Made by a program: the position numbers and the translations under genes. A DNA stretch of 64,000 nt. It comes from an uncultured Oscillibacter sp. GTDB lineage: Bacteria; Bacillota; Clostridia; Oscillospirales; Oscillospiraceae. Positions within the stretch are counted from its first letter, which is position 1; each line of letters opens with the position of its first letter. Below, one piece after another: positions 8,915 through 15,547 of the stretch. Where the stretch lies: contig NZ_URDP01000004.1 in NCBI RefSeq assembly GCF_900546705.1, positions 11,925-75,924 of the forward strand, in the 5' to 3' direction. Below the pieces are notes generated by a model. The model searched no databases. It was not told where the DNA came from and saw only the letters and a program-made list of their open reading frames with translations.

Positions 8915-9292
8915 TCATCCCTCCCGCTGGGCCAGAAGTGTTTTTCCCAGGTGGAACAGCCGTGCAAGCTGCAGCGCTCGCTCCACCTTTTCCTGCCGTT
9001 CCTCTTTCAGATAAGGCCGCAGAGCATACAGCAGTGCCCTGGCATTGCTGTCCTGCTTGCCTCCCAGTTCCCGCAGCAGCGGCACAAGTCGGGTCAGCAG
9101 CGCCGGATCTATCCCGCCTGCCAGGGAGGAGAGCAGATTGCTGTCCTGTGCCGGTTTGGGCGCGGGTGTCGGCGGCGGTGCCTGCCGGGCGGGGGAAGAC
9201 TCCCCGCCCAGCGACTGGGCCAGCTGCATGATCTGGGCCATGGCACCCGGGTCGGAGAGGATCTGGTTGAGCTTTTCATCAAATTCGGCCAT
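8915..9292 (-). CDS. Small helical protein of unknown function (125 aa)
   Basis: The protein starts MAEFDEKLNQILSDPGAMAQ, has a Pro/Ala-rich linker at residues 33-47, then helical segments ending in ERALQLARLFHLGKTLL. The phrase SDPGAMAQIMQLAQ resembles SNPAMLQRLMGSQ in the gene upstream, so the two may be distant paralogues. It follows that gene by 24 bp and overlaps no other. No signal or membrane segment is visible. Function unknown. Confidence 0.65.
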   Translation of the reverse strand: MAEFDEKLNQILSDPGAMAQIMQLAQSLGGESSPARQAPPPTPAPKPAQDSNLLSSLAGGIDPALLTRLVPLLRELGGKQDSNARALLYALRPYLKEERQEKVERALQLARLFHLGKTLLAQREG

Positions 9293-9316
9293 GGGCCAGC
9301 GCCGCCTTTCCCGCCG

Positions 9317-9574
9317 TTATTTCTGCATTGCCTGATTGATTCGCTCCACCAGGGCGGCGCCTTCCGCCGTACTCATGACCTGGCGCATCATCTGCATCAT
9401 TTCCCCCGGATTGCCCCGGGCAGCGGACTGGGCCGCCCGCTGCAGCGCCGCGCCCCGATCCGATTTGGTCAGCATCTGCAAAAGGGCCTGCCCGTCCTGG
9501 GAGCCCATCAGCCGCTGGAGCATGGCGGGATTGCTTTTCAGCTGTTCCACCAGATGCGCAGTATTGTCGTCCAT
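9317..9574 (-). CDS. Small helical protein of unknown function (85 aa)
   Basis: The 85-residue soluble protein is rich in Met, Gln and Ala, with SNPAMLQRLMGSQDGQALLQ near residues 14-33 and a C-terminal amphipathic helix. The ATG is preceded by GAGGAGG. It is the first gene of a three-gene minus-strand unit (with 8915-9292 and 8519-8911) bounded by terminators on both sides. A possible TATACT -10 box lies about 50 bp upstream, with no clear -35. Function unknown. Confidence 0.65.
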   Translation of the reverse strand: MDDNTAHLVEQLKSNPAMLQRLMGSQDGQALLQMLTKSDRGAALQRAAQSAARGNPGEMMQMMRQVMSTAEGAALVERINQAMQK

Positions 9575-9632
9575 AGTGCCTCCTCGTTCCGATGGTTTGA
9601 CTGTGTTCCATAGCAGTATATGCGATACACAG

Positions 9633-9663
9633 AAAAAAAGTGCCTGCGGAGATCCGCAGGCAC
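9633..9663 (-). terminator. Rho-independent terminator of nth
   Basis: An 11-bp perfect inverted repeat (9640-9650 with 9653-9663) is followed on the minus strand by seven T, 8 bp past the nth stop. Confidence 0.85.
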
Positions 9664-9670
9664 CTGAGAA

Positions 9671-10321
9671 TCAGGTGTCTTTTTTCTTGCTTTTCCGGAA
9701 CGTGTCACAGTCCGCCGACAACGGGCAGCCCTCGCACTTGGGAGAGCGGGCAGTGCAGACCTCCCGGCCGAAGAGAACCATCCGATGGCAGAAATCCGAG
9801 GACTCCTTGGGCGGAATCACCAGGCGCAGCTGCCGCTCCGCCTGGAGGGGGTCCTTGGTCCCGTCCGTCAGACCCAGCCGGCCCGTAATGCGGATGCAGT
9901 GGGTGTCGCAGACATAGGCCTCCTGGCCGAAGACGTCGCCCAAAATCAGGTTGGCCGTTTTCCGGCCCACGCCGGGAAGTCCCGTCAGCTCCTCCATGGT
10001 GCCCGGCACCTTGCCGCCGTACTCCGAGAGCAGCTTTTGCGCGCAGGCCACGATATCCCGGGCCTTGCCGTTATAAAAACCGCAGGAGTGAATGTACTGG
10101 CCCACCTCCGCCGGGTCCGCCTGGGCAAAGCTCTCCAGGGTAGGGAAGCGGGCGTAGAGGGCGGGCGTTACCTGGTTGACCCGCTCGTCGGTGCACTGGG
10201 CGGACAGCCGCACGGCAAAGAGCAGCTCGTAATCTTTTTTGTATTGCAGGGAGCAAAGCGCGTCCGGATACCGGCCTTTGAGCTTGTCAATAATCCGCTT
10301 GACGGCGGCTTTGGATTTCAT
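9671..10321 (-). CDS. nth: Endonuclease III
   Basis: Bifunctional DNA glycosylase/AP lyase removing oxidised pyrimidines. The helix-hairpin-helix with the catalytic Lys is LTGLPGVGRKTANLIL, and the catalytic Asp is in VCDTHCIRI. Four cysteines with C-x6-C-x2-C-x5-C spacing near the C-terminus (CTARSPKCEGCPLSADC) form the 4Fe-4S cluster site. Length 216 aa is standard. ATG at 10321 follows GAGAGGTG; a GTG three codons upstream overlaps that ribosome site and is less likely. Transcribed alone. Confidence 0.95.
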   Translation of the reverse strand: MKSKAAVKRIIDKLKGRYPDALCSLQYKKDYELLFAVRLSAQCTDERVNQVTPALYARFPTLESFAQADPAEVGQYIHSCGFYNGKARDIVACAQKLLSEYGGKVPGTMEELTGLPGVGRKTANLILGDVFGQEAYVCDTHCIRITGRLGLTDGTKDPLQAERQLRLVIPPKESSDFCHRMVLFGREVCTARSPKCEGCPLSADCDTFRKSKKKDT

Positions 10322-10445
10322 GGCGATCACCTCTCATGCAACACAATAGCATATCTTTCGACGAAACACCAGGGAAAAAACCATGGAAATCCCCGGCAGA
10401 CTGTGGTATGATATATTACCAAATGATTGAAAAGGAGGGAGCACC

Positions 10446-11714
10446 ATGCAGCAGCCACTGGCGGACGCCATCCGGCCCACCACGCTGGACGAGGTGGTAG
10501 GGCAGCAGCACCTGCTGGGCCCCGGCGGCGTTTTGCGCCGGCTCATCGAAAACGGCACGGAGGCCAACCTGGTGTTCTATGGTCCCTCCGGAACGGGCAA
10601 GACCACGGTGGCCAACATCATCGCCCGACGGACCCACAAAAAGCTCTATCGGCTCAATGCCACCACCGCGTCCTTGCAGGACATCAAGGACATCATCGCC
10701 GATGTGGGCACGCTGCTGGCCCCCGGCGGCGTTTTGCTGTATCTGGACGAGATCCAGTACTTCAATAAAAAGCAGCAGCAGAGCCTGTTGGAATTTATGG
10801 AGAACGGCTCGCTGACGCTGATTGCCTCCACCACGGAAAACCCCTATTTTTATATTTACAGCGCCCTGCTCTCCCGCAGTACGGTGTTCGAGTTCAAGGC
10901 CGTGACGCCGGAGGAGGCGCAGACGGCAGTGCTGCGGGCGCTGCGTCTGGAGCAGCAGCAAAGCACGCTGCCGCTCACCTGGGAGGAAGGGGTGCCGCTC
11001 CAGATCGCCACATCCTGCGGCGGCGATGTGCGCAAAGCCATCAACGCCGTGGAGCTTTTGTGCCAGGCGGCCCGCCCGGCGGACGGCAAGCTGATGCTGA
11101 CAAGCGATGATGCTTTACAGTTGGCTCAGCGCAGTGCCATGCGGTATGATCGGGACGGAGATGCCCACTATGATATCCTCTCGGCGCTGCAAAAGTCCAT
11201 CCGGGGCAGCGACCCAGACGCGGCGGTCCACTATCTGGGGCGGCTGCTGGAGGCCGGAGATCTGCTCTCGCCCTGCCGGCGGCTGCTGGTCATTGCGGCG
11301 GAGGATGTGGGGCTTGCCTATCCCATGGCGATCGCCATCACCAAGGCCTGTGTGGACGCGGCGGTGCAGGTGGGACTGCCGGAGGCCCGGCTGCCCCTGG
11401 CGGAGGCCGCGATTCTGCTGGCCACGGCCCCCAAGTCCAACACGGCCCACAATGCCATCATCGCCGCCATGTCAGATCTTAAAAAGGGCAAAACCGGGGA
11501 CATCCCACGCCACCTGCAAAACGTCCACGCCGATACGGTGGGATTCGATCCCCAGCAGCACTACCTCTATCCCCACGATTTTCCCCACCGTTGGGTGCGG
11601 CAGCAATATCTGCCGGATGCACTCAAGGATGTAAAATACTACCAGTGGGGCGACAACAAGACGGAGCAGGCCGCCAAGGCCTACTGGGAGAAGATCAAGG
11701 GAGAGCCTCTTTGA
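10446..11714 (+). CDS. rarA: Replication-associated recombination protein A (AAA+ ATPase)
   Basis: RarA/MgsA acts at stalled replication forks. Walker A is GPSGTGKTT (residues 46-54) and Walker B LLYLDEIQ near residue 100, followed by the sensor region TTENPYFY. The C-terminal tetramerisation region includes GDIPRHLQNVH and the PHDFPHRWVRQQYLPD motif. Length 422 aa is normal. The start has AAAGGAGGG at ideal spacing and a TATGAT -10 at 10407-10412. Its last 20 bp overlap the end of the convergent S1-domain gene. Confidence 0.94.
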   Translation: MQQPLADAIRPTTLDEVVGQQHLLGPGGVLRRLIENGTEANLVFYGPSGTGKTTVANIIARRTHKKLYRLNATTASLQDIKDIIADVGTLLAPGGVLLYLDEIQYFNKKQQQSLLEFMENGSLTLIASTTENPYFYIYSALLSRSTVFEFKAVTPEEAQTAVLRALRLEQQQSTLPLTWEEGVPLQIATSCGGDVRKAINAVELLCQAARPADGKLMLTSDDALQLAQRSAMRYDRDGDAHYDILSALQKSIRGSDPDAAVHYLGRLLEAGDLLSPCRRLLVIAAEDVGLAYPMAIAITKACVDAAVQVGLPEARLPLAEAAILLATAPKSNTAHNAIIAAMSDLKKGKTGDIPRHLQNVHADTVGFDPQQHYLYPHDFPHRWVRQQYLPDALKDVKYYQWGDNKTEQAAKAYWEKIKGEPL

Positions 11715-12627
11715 ACACCGTCTCCACCGGCGCGCCCGTATAGTTGGGCGGAGAGTACGTCCAGCGCTCCAGCACGCCGTCCGTGACCTGGTAGCGCAGA
11801 GGCGGAGGCGTGGGGTCAGGCGGCAGCCGTTCGATCAGCTGCAATTTGATCTTCATGCGCTCGGGACGGATACTTTTGACATAGACGGAAACCCGATCCC
11901 CGGGGGACAGGCCCTCCCGTGCATCCGCAAGGCCGGACAGGTTCGGGGTCAGTTCGATGAAGCTGCCGTACTCCTTGACGCTGCGGACGATCCCCGGCAC
12001 GGTCTCTCCCGGGGAAAACCAGCTGGCGTTTTCCATCCAGGTTCCCAGAAGCTCCTTGTGGGTCATGGTGAGGCGATGCTTTTCCGGGTCGGTGGACAAC
12101 ACTGCCGCCAGGATCTTCTGCCCTACCCGGAAGCGGTCTTTCGGATGGGCGATCCGGGCCACGGAAATCTGTTCGATGGGCAGCATGGCCACCACGCCCC
12201 GGCCCACATCCAAAAAGGCACCGAAGGATGCCAGATGGGTTACCTTCGCGGTTACGACCGCACCGGGCGAGAGACGGAGCAGATGCTCCAGGGCTTCTTC
12301 CTGGGGGATTCGCCGGGACAGATAGGCTACCGGTGCGCCTTTTTCATCTGCTTCCACGGATTTTACTGTAAAGCAAATTTGCTTTCCAACTTTTGAAATA
12401 ACAGAAATTTCTCGTTCTGATCCGCTGATCCAGGGCGAGAGTGCCTCAGTCCGGGGCAGGATGCCTGCCACGGGTCCCAATGTGAAATGGAGATTTTGCC
12501 GGGGGTCGCACCGCTGGGCCACCGCCTCCAGGACAGTGCCGCTTTCCATGGCGGCGCGCAGGGAAGAGAGGGAAAAGGCCGGCTGGGGCACGAGCCCCTC
12601 CGGGGGAAATAAGATATTTTCCGGCAT
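11695..12627 (-). CDS. S1 RNA-binding domain protein
   Basis: The 310-residue protein carries two S1-type OB-fold domains, about residues 125-185 (PGAVVTAKVTHLASFGAFLD) and 205-265 (GETVPGIVRSVKEYGSFIEL). The N-terminal 120 residues lack a recognised domain. It resembles the short S1-like proteins of clostridia, some annotated as ribosomal protein S1, but with only two domains it is not a full S1. It probably binds RNA or ribosomes. It converges on rarA with a 20-bp tail overlap, so no separate terminator fits between them. Confidence 0.85.
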   Translation of the reverse strand: MPENILFPPEGLVPQPAFSLSSLRAAMESGTVLEAVAQRCDPRQNLHFTLGPVAGILPRTEALSPWISGSEREISVISKVGKQICFTVKSVEADEKGAPVAYLSRRIPQEEALEHLLRLSPGAVVTAKVTHLASFGAFLDVGRGVVAMLPIEQISVARIAHPKDRFRVGQKILAAVLSTDPEKHRLTMTHKELLGTWMENASWFSPGETVPGIVRSVKEYGSFIELTPNLSGLADAREGLSPGDRVSVYVKSIRPERMKIKLQLIERLPPDPTPPPLRYQVTDGVLERWTYSPPNYTGAPVETVFKEALP

Positions 12628-12713
12628 ATGCCACGCATCCTATCTGCCGCGTTGGCGGCGTTTTTGATCCTATTCTATGCGGCGGGGAAGCCGGTTTTGA
12701 CAGGAGGACGAAC

Positions 12714-12908
12714 ATGGAACTGCATCTGCATGACCGTGTGGAGCTGAAAAAGGCGCATCCATGCGGCAGCACCCAGTGGGAGATCCTGCGGGTGGGAATG
12801 GACATTAAGCTCAAGTGCCTGGGCTGCGGCCATGAACTGATGGTACCCAGAAGCAAGGCGGAAAAGAGCATCAAAAAGATTTTGACCGGTGGGGAGGGAA
12901 TCAAATGA
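12714..12908 (+). CDS. DUF951 family protein
   Basis: The 64-residue protein matches DUF951: DRVELKKAHPCGSTQWEILR followed by KLKCLGCGHELMVPRSK. The single conserved Cys before GS and the CLGCG pair are family features and suggest metal binding, which is inference. The ribosome site is AGGAGG. Its stop overlaps the start of a 30-residue membrane peptide (ATGA), so the two are translationally coupled. Function of the family is unknown. Confidence 0.9.
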   Translation: MELHLHDRVELKKAHPCGSTQWEILRVGMDIKLKCLGCGHELMVPRSKAEKSIKKILTGGEGIK

Positions 12909-12997
12909 ACAAACTGACCAGAGCTGTGGCGCTGGTGCTGGTGGCAGTGATGATTTTGGCGCTGCTGACCTCCATGATTGTTCCGTACATCATCTGA
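12905..12997 (+). CDS. 30-residue single-pass membrane peptide
   Basis: A short frame starts at the ATGA overlap with the DUF951 stop and encodes 30 residues: a basic start (MNKLTRA), one continuous hydrophobic helix, and IVPYII at the end. The coupling, the membrane profile and a terminator directly after it (13013) support a real gene. It is similar in size and style to small clostridial membrane peptides such as Prli42, but I cannot show homology. Confidence 0.65.
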   Translation: MNKLTRAVALVLVAVMILALLTSMIVPYII

Positions 12998-13012
12998 AAA
13001 CGGCAATTCCAG

Positions 13013-13041
13013 GGCGGACGCATTTGCGTCCGCCTTTTTTT
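13013..13041 (+). terminator. Terminator after DUF951 and membrane peptide
   Basis: A 9-bp perfect stem (13013-13021 with 13026-13034) is followed by seven T. Confidence 0.85.
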
Positions 13042-13050
13042 GCGCCCCTT

Positions 13051-13085
13051 TTGCGACGGTTTTTCCAGGGGAAGAGCCCTATAAT
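13051..13085 (+). promoter_or_regulatory. Putative spoIIGA-sigE promoter with long spacer
   Basis: TTGCGA (13051-13056) and a perfect TATAAT (13080-13085) are separated by 23 bp rather than 17. The B. subtilis spoIIG promoter is known for an abnormally long 22-bp spacer and needs Spo0A. TGCGACG at 13052-13058 matches the 0A box TTCGACA at 5 of 7 positions and overlaps the -35. The assignment is by analogy. Confidence 0.45.
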
Positions 13086-13109
13086 GTTTGCCGGAGAGGG
13101 GGCAGGCCC

Positions 13110-14195
13110 ATGACGGTGGTATATGTGGACAGCGTATTTGTGCTCAATGGAATCATGGACTACCTGCTGCTCATGGGCACGGCCCGTCTGGCCGGAGTTC
13201 CCCTGCGGCGCAGGCGTTGCCTGCTGGGCGCGCTGCTGGGCGGAGCCTACGCGGTGGCGGTGTTTCTGCCGGGCCTGGGCTTTCTCGCCGCGGGACCGGT
13301 CAAGCTGGCCTGCGGCGTGCTGCTGTCTGTAACGGTATTCGGAGGGCAGGCGCAGCTTCTGCGGTTGACAGTGCTGCTGTTTGCGGTCTCCTGCGCCATG
13401 GCAGGCTGTGTGCTGGGGCTGGGACTGCTGACCGGCGGCGTACCGGTGGTCAACGGCATTTTTTACACGGACGTGGATGCCCATACGCTGCTTCTGGGCG
13501 CCACAGCATCCTATGCGGTTCTGGCGGTAATCTTTCGGGCTGCGGCCCGCCACGGTGTGCGCCGGGAGCTGATCCGGGCGACGGTGTGCCTGGGAGAACG
13601 GGAGGTACAGCTGACGGCGCTGCTGGACAACGGCAGCACATTGAGCGACCCCATCACGGGAGAGCCGGTTCTGGTGGCAGCACCCGGGGCGCTGAACCCG
13701 CTGCTTCCACCCCGGGTACAGAGTATTTTGACGAGGGAAGTACTGCGAAGCCCTGCCGACTGGCTGGAGGAGCTGTGCCGGGCGGCGCCGTCCCTCCGCT
13801 TTACGCTGCTGCCCTATCAAAGCGTGGGCGTGCGGGGCGGACTGCTGCTGGCGGTGCGGTGCCGGTGGGTGGAGATCGGAGGAACCCGGTATCCGGGTGT
13901 GCTGGCAGCGCTGGCCCCGGCGCCGCTGGGAAGCGGGTATCAGGCCCTTTGGGGCGGACAGGTGAGAGGAGGCCGTAATGAAAAACATACGTTTGCGGAT
14001 ACGGCGGCTGCTGCTCCGGCTGGGACTTCTGGCGCCGGAGAGCATCCACTACATCGGGGGCAGCGATACGCTGCCGCCGCCGCTCAAGCGGGAGCGGGAG
14101 GCGGAGCTGATCGCCCGGATCGGGGAGGAGTCCGCCCGGCAGGAACTGATCGAACACAACCTGCGGCTGGTGGTCTACATCGCCCGCCGCTTTGA
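13110..14195 (+). CDS. spoIIGA: Sigma-E processing peptidase SpoIIGA (reading frame runs on into sigE)
   Basis: Membrane aspartic protease that activates pro-sigma-E in the mother cell. About five hydrophobic segments fill the first 150 residues, and the catalytic motif DNGS falls at residues 173-176 (LLDNGSTLSDPITGEP). The conserved C-terminal part ends near residue 287 (GYQALWGG), close to the start of sigE. No stop codon occurs there: the same frame stays open to 14195 and adds about 72 Ala/Gly/Arg-rich residues, which are simply sigE DNA read in another frame. Start ATG at 13110 follows GAGAGGGGG. The natural C-terminus is therefore uncertain; see findings. Confidence 0.88.
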   Translation: MTVVYVDSVFVLNGIMDYLLLMGTARLAGVPLRRRRCLLGALLGGAYAVAVFLPGLGFLAAGPVKLACGVLLSVTVFGGQAQLLRLTVLLFAVSCAMAGCVLGLGLLTGGVPVVNGIFYTDVDAHTLLLGATASYAVLAVIFRAAARHGVRRELIRATVCLGEREVQLTALLDNGSTLSDPITGEPVLVAAPGALNPLLPPRVQSILTREVLRSPADWLEELCRAAPSLRFTLLPYQSVGVRGGLLLAVRCRWVEIGGTRYPGVLAALAPAPLGSGYQALWGGQVRGGRNEKHTFADTAAAAPAGTSGAGEHPLHRGQRYAAAAAQAGAGGGADRPDRGGVRPAGTDRTQPAAGGLHRPPL

Positions 14196-14682
14196 AAACA
14201 CCGGCGTGGGTATCGAGGATCTCATTTCCATCGGCACCATCGGCCTCATCAAGGCGGTGGGAACTTATCGGGGGGACAAAAATATCAAGCTGGCCACCTA
14301 TGCCTCCCGCTGCATTGAAAATGAAATCCTGATGTTTCTTCGGAAAAACGCTGCCCGGCGTGGGGAGGTTTCCATTGACGAGCCGCTGAACACGGACTGG
14401 GACGGCAACGAGCTTCTCTTGAGCGATGTGCTGGGAACGGAGGAGGACACGGTCATGCGGCCCATCGAGGAGGATGTGGACCGCAGTCTCCTGGCCGCGG
14501 CCCTGCGGGTGCTCTCTCCCCGGGAGCGGGAGATCATTACGCTGCGCTTCGGTCTGGGCGGCCGCCGGGAACAGACCCAAAAGGAGGTGGCCGACCACCT
14601 GGGCATTTCCCAGAGCTACATCTCCCGGCTGGAAAAGCGGATCATCCAGCGCCTGAAAAAGGAGATATTGCGCTTGTCTTGA
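13978..14682 (+). CDS. sigE: RNA polymerase sporulation sigma factor SigE (pro-form)
   Basis: Mother-cell sigma factor. The N-terminal pro-sequence (basic and Leu-rich residues 1-24) leads to the processing region HYIGGSDTLPPPL (24-36), matching pro-SigE. Region 2 (NLRLVVYIARRFENTG, then EDLISIGTIGLIKAV) and region 4 (ISQSYISRLEKRI) are nearly invariant. Length 234 aa is standard. It lies directly behind spoIIGA with GAGAGGAGG upstream of the ATG, so protease and substrate are made together. sigG, which follows sigE in Bacillus, is instead about 48 kb away here. Confidence 0.97.
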   Translation: MKNIRLRIRRLLLRLGLLAPESIHYIGGSDTLPPPLKREREAELIARIGEESARQELIEHNLRLVVYIARRFENTGVGIEDLISIGTIGLIKAVGTYRGDKNIKLATYASRCIENEILMFLRKNAARRGEVSIDEPLNTDWDGNELLLSDVLGTEEDTVMRPIEEDVDRSLLAAALRVLSPREREIITLRFGLGGRREQTQKEVADHLGISQSYISRLEKRIIQRLKKEILRLS

Positions 14683-14707
14683 CAAATGAAAGACCGTAAC
14701 GTATAAT
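14679..14707 (+). promoter_or_regulatory. SigA promoter of the valS T-box transcript
   Basis: Consensus TTGACA (14679-14684), 17-bp spacer, consensus TATAAT (14702-14707). The -35 box contains the TGA stop codon of sigE. Confidence 0.9.
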
Positions 14708-14713
14708 ATTTGC

Positions 14714-14950
14714 TGTTCAAATGCAGGGAAGAGGAGCAGTACAGATACGCCAAAGCAAAGAGAGAAAGCGGCAGGTGGGAGCTTTCGTGCGGTGTATGTG
14801 GAAGTCGCCTTGGAGCCGCTGTGCTGAAAGAACAGTAAGCCGGCCGGGTGCACCCGTTACAGTGCGAAGAGCGCCGCGTTGAAAAGCGCGGAATCCAGGT
14901 GGTACCACGGAACTTGTCCGCCCTGGGCCGGAAGGCCCGGGGCGTTTTTT
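14714..14950 (+). ncRNA. T-box leader, valine-type
   Basis: tRNA-sensing leader that reads uncharged tRNA and lets transcription continue into the valS operon. The T-box core GGTGGTACCACGG is at 14898-14910. Stem I base pairs 14737-14744 with 14819-14826, stem I continues 14745-14751 with 14791-14797, and an AGAGA motif lies between. The codon GTC at 14804-14806 sits 3 nt before TTGGAG. The alanine-type leader at 47 kb has GCC in exactly that position, so I read GTC (valine) as the specifier. The terminator is 14920-14943 plus six T. Confidence 0.92.
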
Positions 14951-14967
14951 ATTGTGGGAGGTGCTGG

Positions 14968-15504
14968 ATGGAATTTTGCTTTGACTTGCCGGGCGGATAT
15001 TCCAAGGCGGATTGGGAGATTTTCTTTCGGGTGCTTTACCGCATCCACCCGGGCGTTCGGCTTCGGCACGCCTTGGTGCGTCTGCTGTCTGCCGTCATAG
15101 GCATTTTGAACTTTTTCCTGACAGTGGGGATACTGATTTCCGAAGACAGCAGCCCGGCCTCTGCCGTGCTTCCGGCGGTGCTGTGCCTCGTTACGTTGGC
15201 GTATGCGGTGGGCTTTCGCCGCCTGATTCTCTGGACCAGCCGCAAACATACCCCAGGCGCCCAGGAGCGGATGACGATCTCCATCACGGACACCGGTGTG
15301 ACCGACCAGACCGGCCCGGTGACCACCCACTACGCATACAGTGCCTTTTCCGGGATATTTTACTGCCGGGATGTATATCTGCTGTTTTTGCCCGGAAAGC
15401 GCGCCCTGCTGTTGCCGGAGCGGAGCCGCACAGGCGGCAGCAGTCCGGACCTCCGGCGGTTTCTGGAGGAAAAGGCCGGCATGCCGGTCAGGACCATTCA
15501 ATAA
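14968..15504 (+). CDS. YcxB-like membrane protein in the valS transcript
   Basis: The 178-residue protein has two membrane segments (about residues 41-60 and 70-88) followed by a soluble domain resembling the YcxB C-terminal domain (SITDTGVTDQTGPVTTHYAY, then a motif like FLPGKRALLLPERS). Function of this family is unknown. It is the first gene after the valine T-box, with GGGAGG 6 nt before the ATG, and valS starts 43 bp after it. It is thus expected to be induced by valine-tRNA starvation. The alternative is that it simply inserted into the leader-gene interval. Confidence 0.72.
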   Translation: MEFCFDLPGGYSKADWEIFFRVLYRIHPGVRLRHALVRLLSAVIGILNFFLTVGILISEDSSPASAVLPAVLCLVTLAYAVGFRRLILWTSRKHTPGAQERMTISITDTGVTDQTGPVTTHYAYSAFSGIFYCRDVYLLFLPGKRALLLPERSRTGGSSPDLRRFLEEKAGMPVRTIQ

Positions 15505-15547
15505 TCATCACAAGAACCTCAGGTTTGAAGGATAGGAGAATCAGTGT

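Noticed and set aside
10350..10360. TTCGACG upstream of rarA and nth, near a 0A box.
   Set aside because: It differs from the consensus in the last base, and neither gene is expected to be under Spo0A control.
12978..13109. Upstream extension of the spoIIGA frame.
   Set aside because: It reads back through the terminator and promoter region and lacks a ribosome site; the ATG at 13110 fits the family start.
13088..13978. A long Gly/Ala/Arg-rich alternate frame inside spoIIGA.
   Set aside because: Composition is that of an out-of-frame shadow of a GC-rich gene, without any motif.
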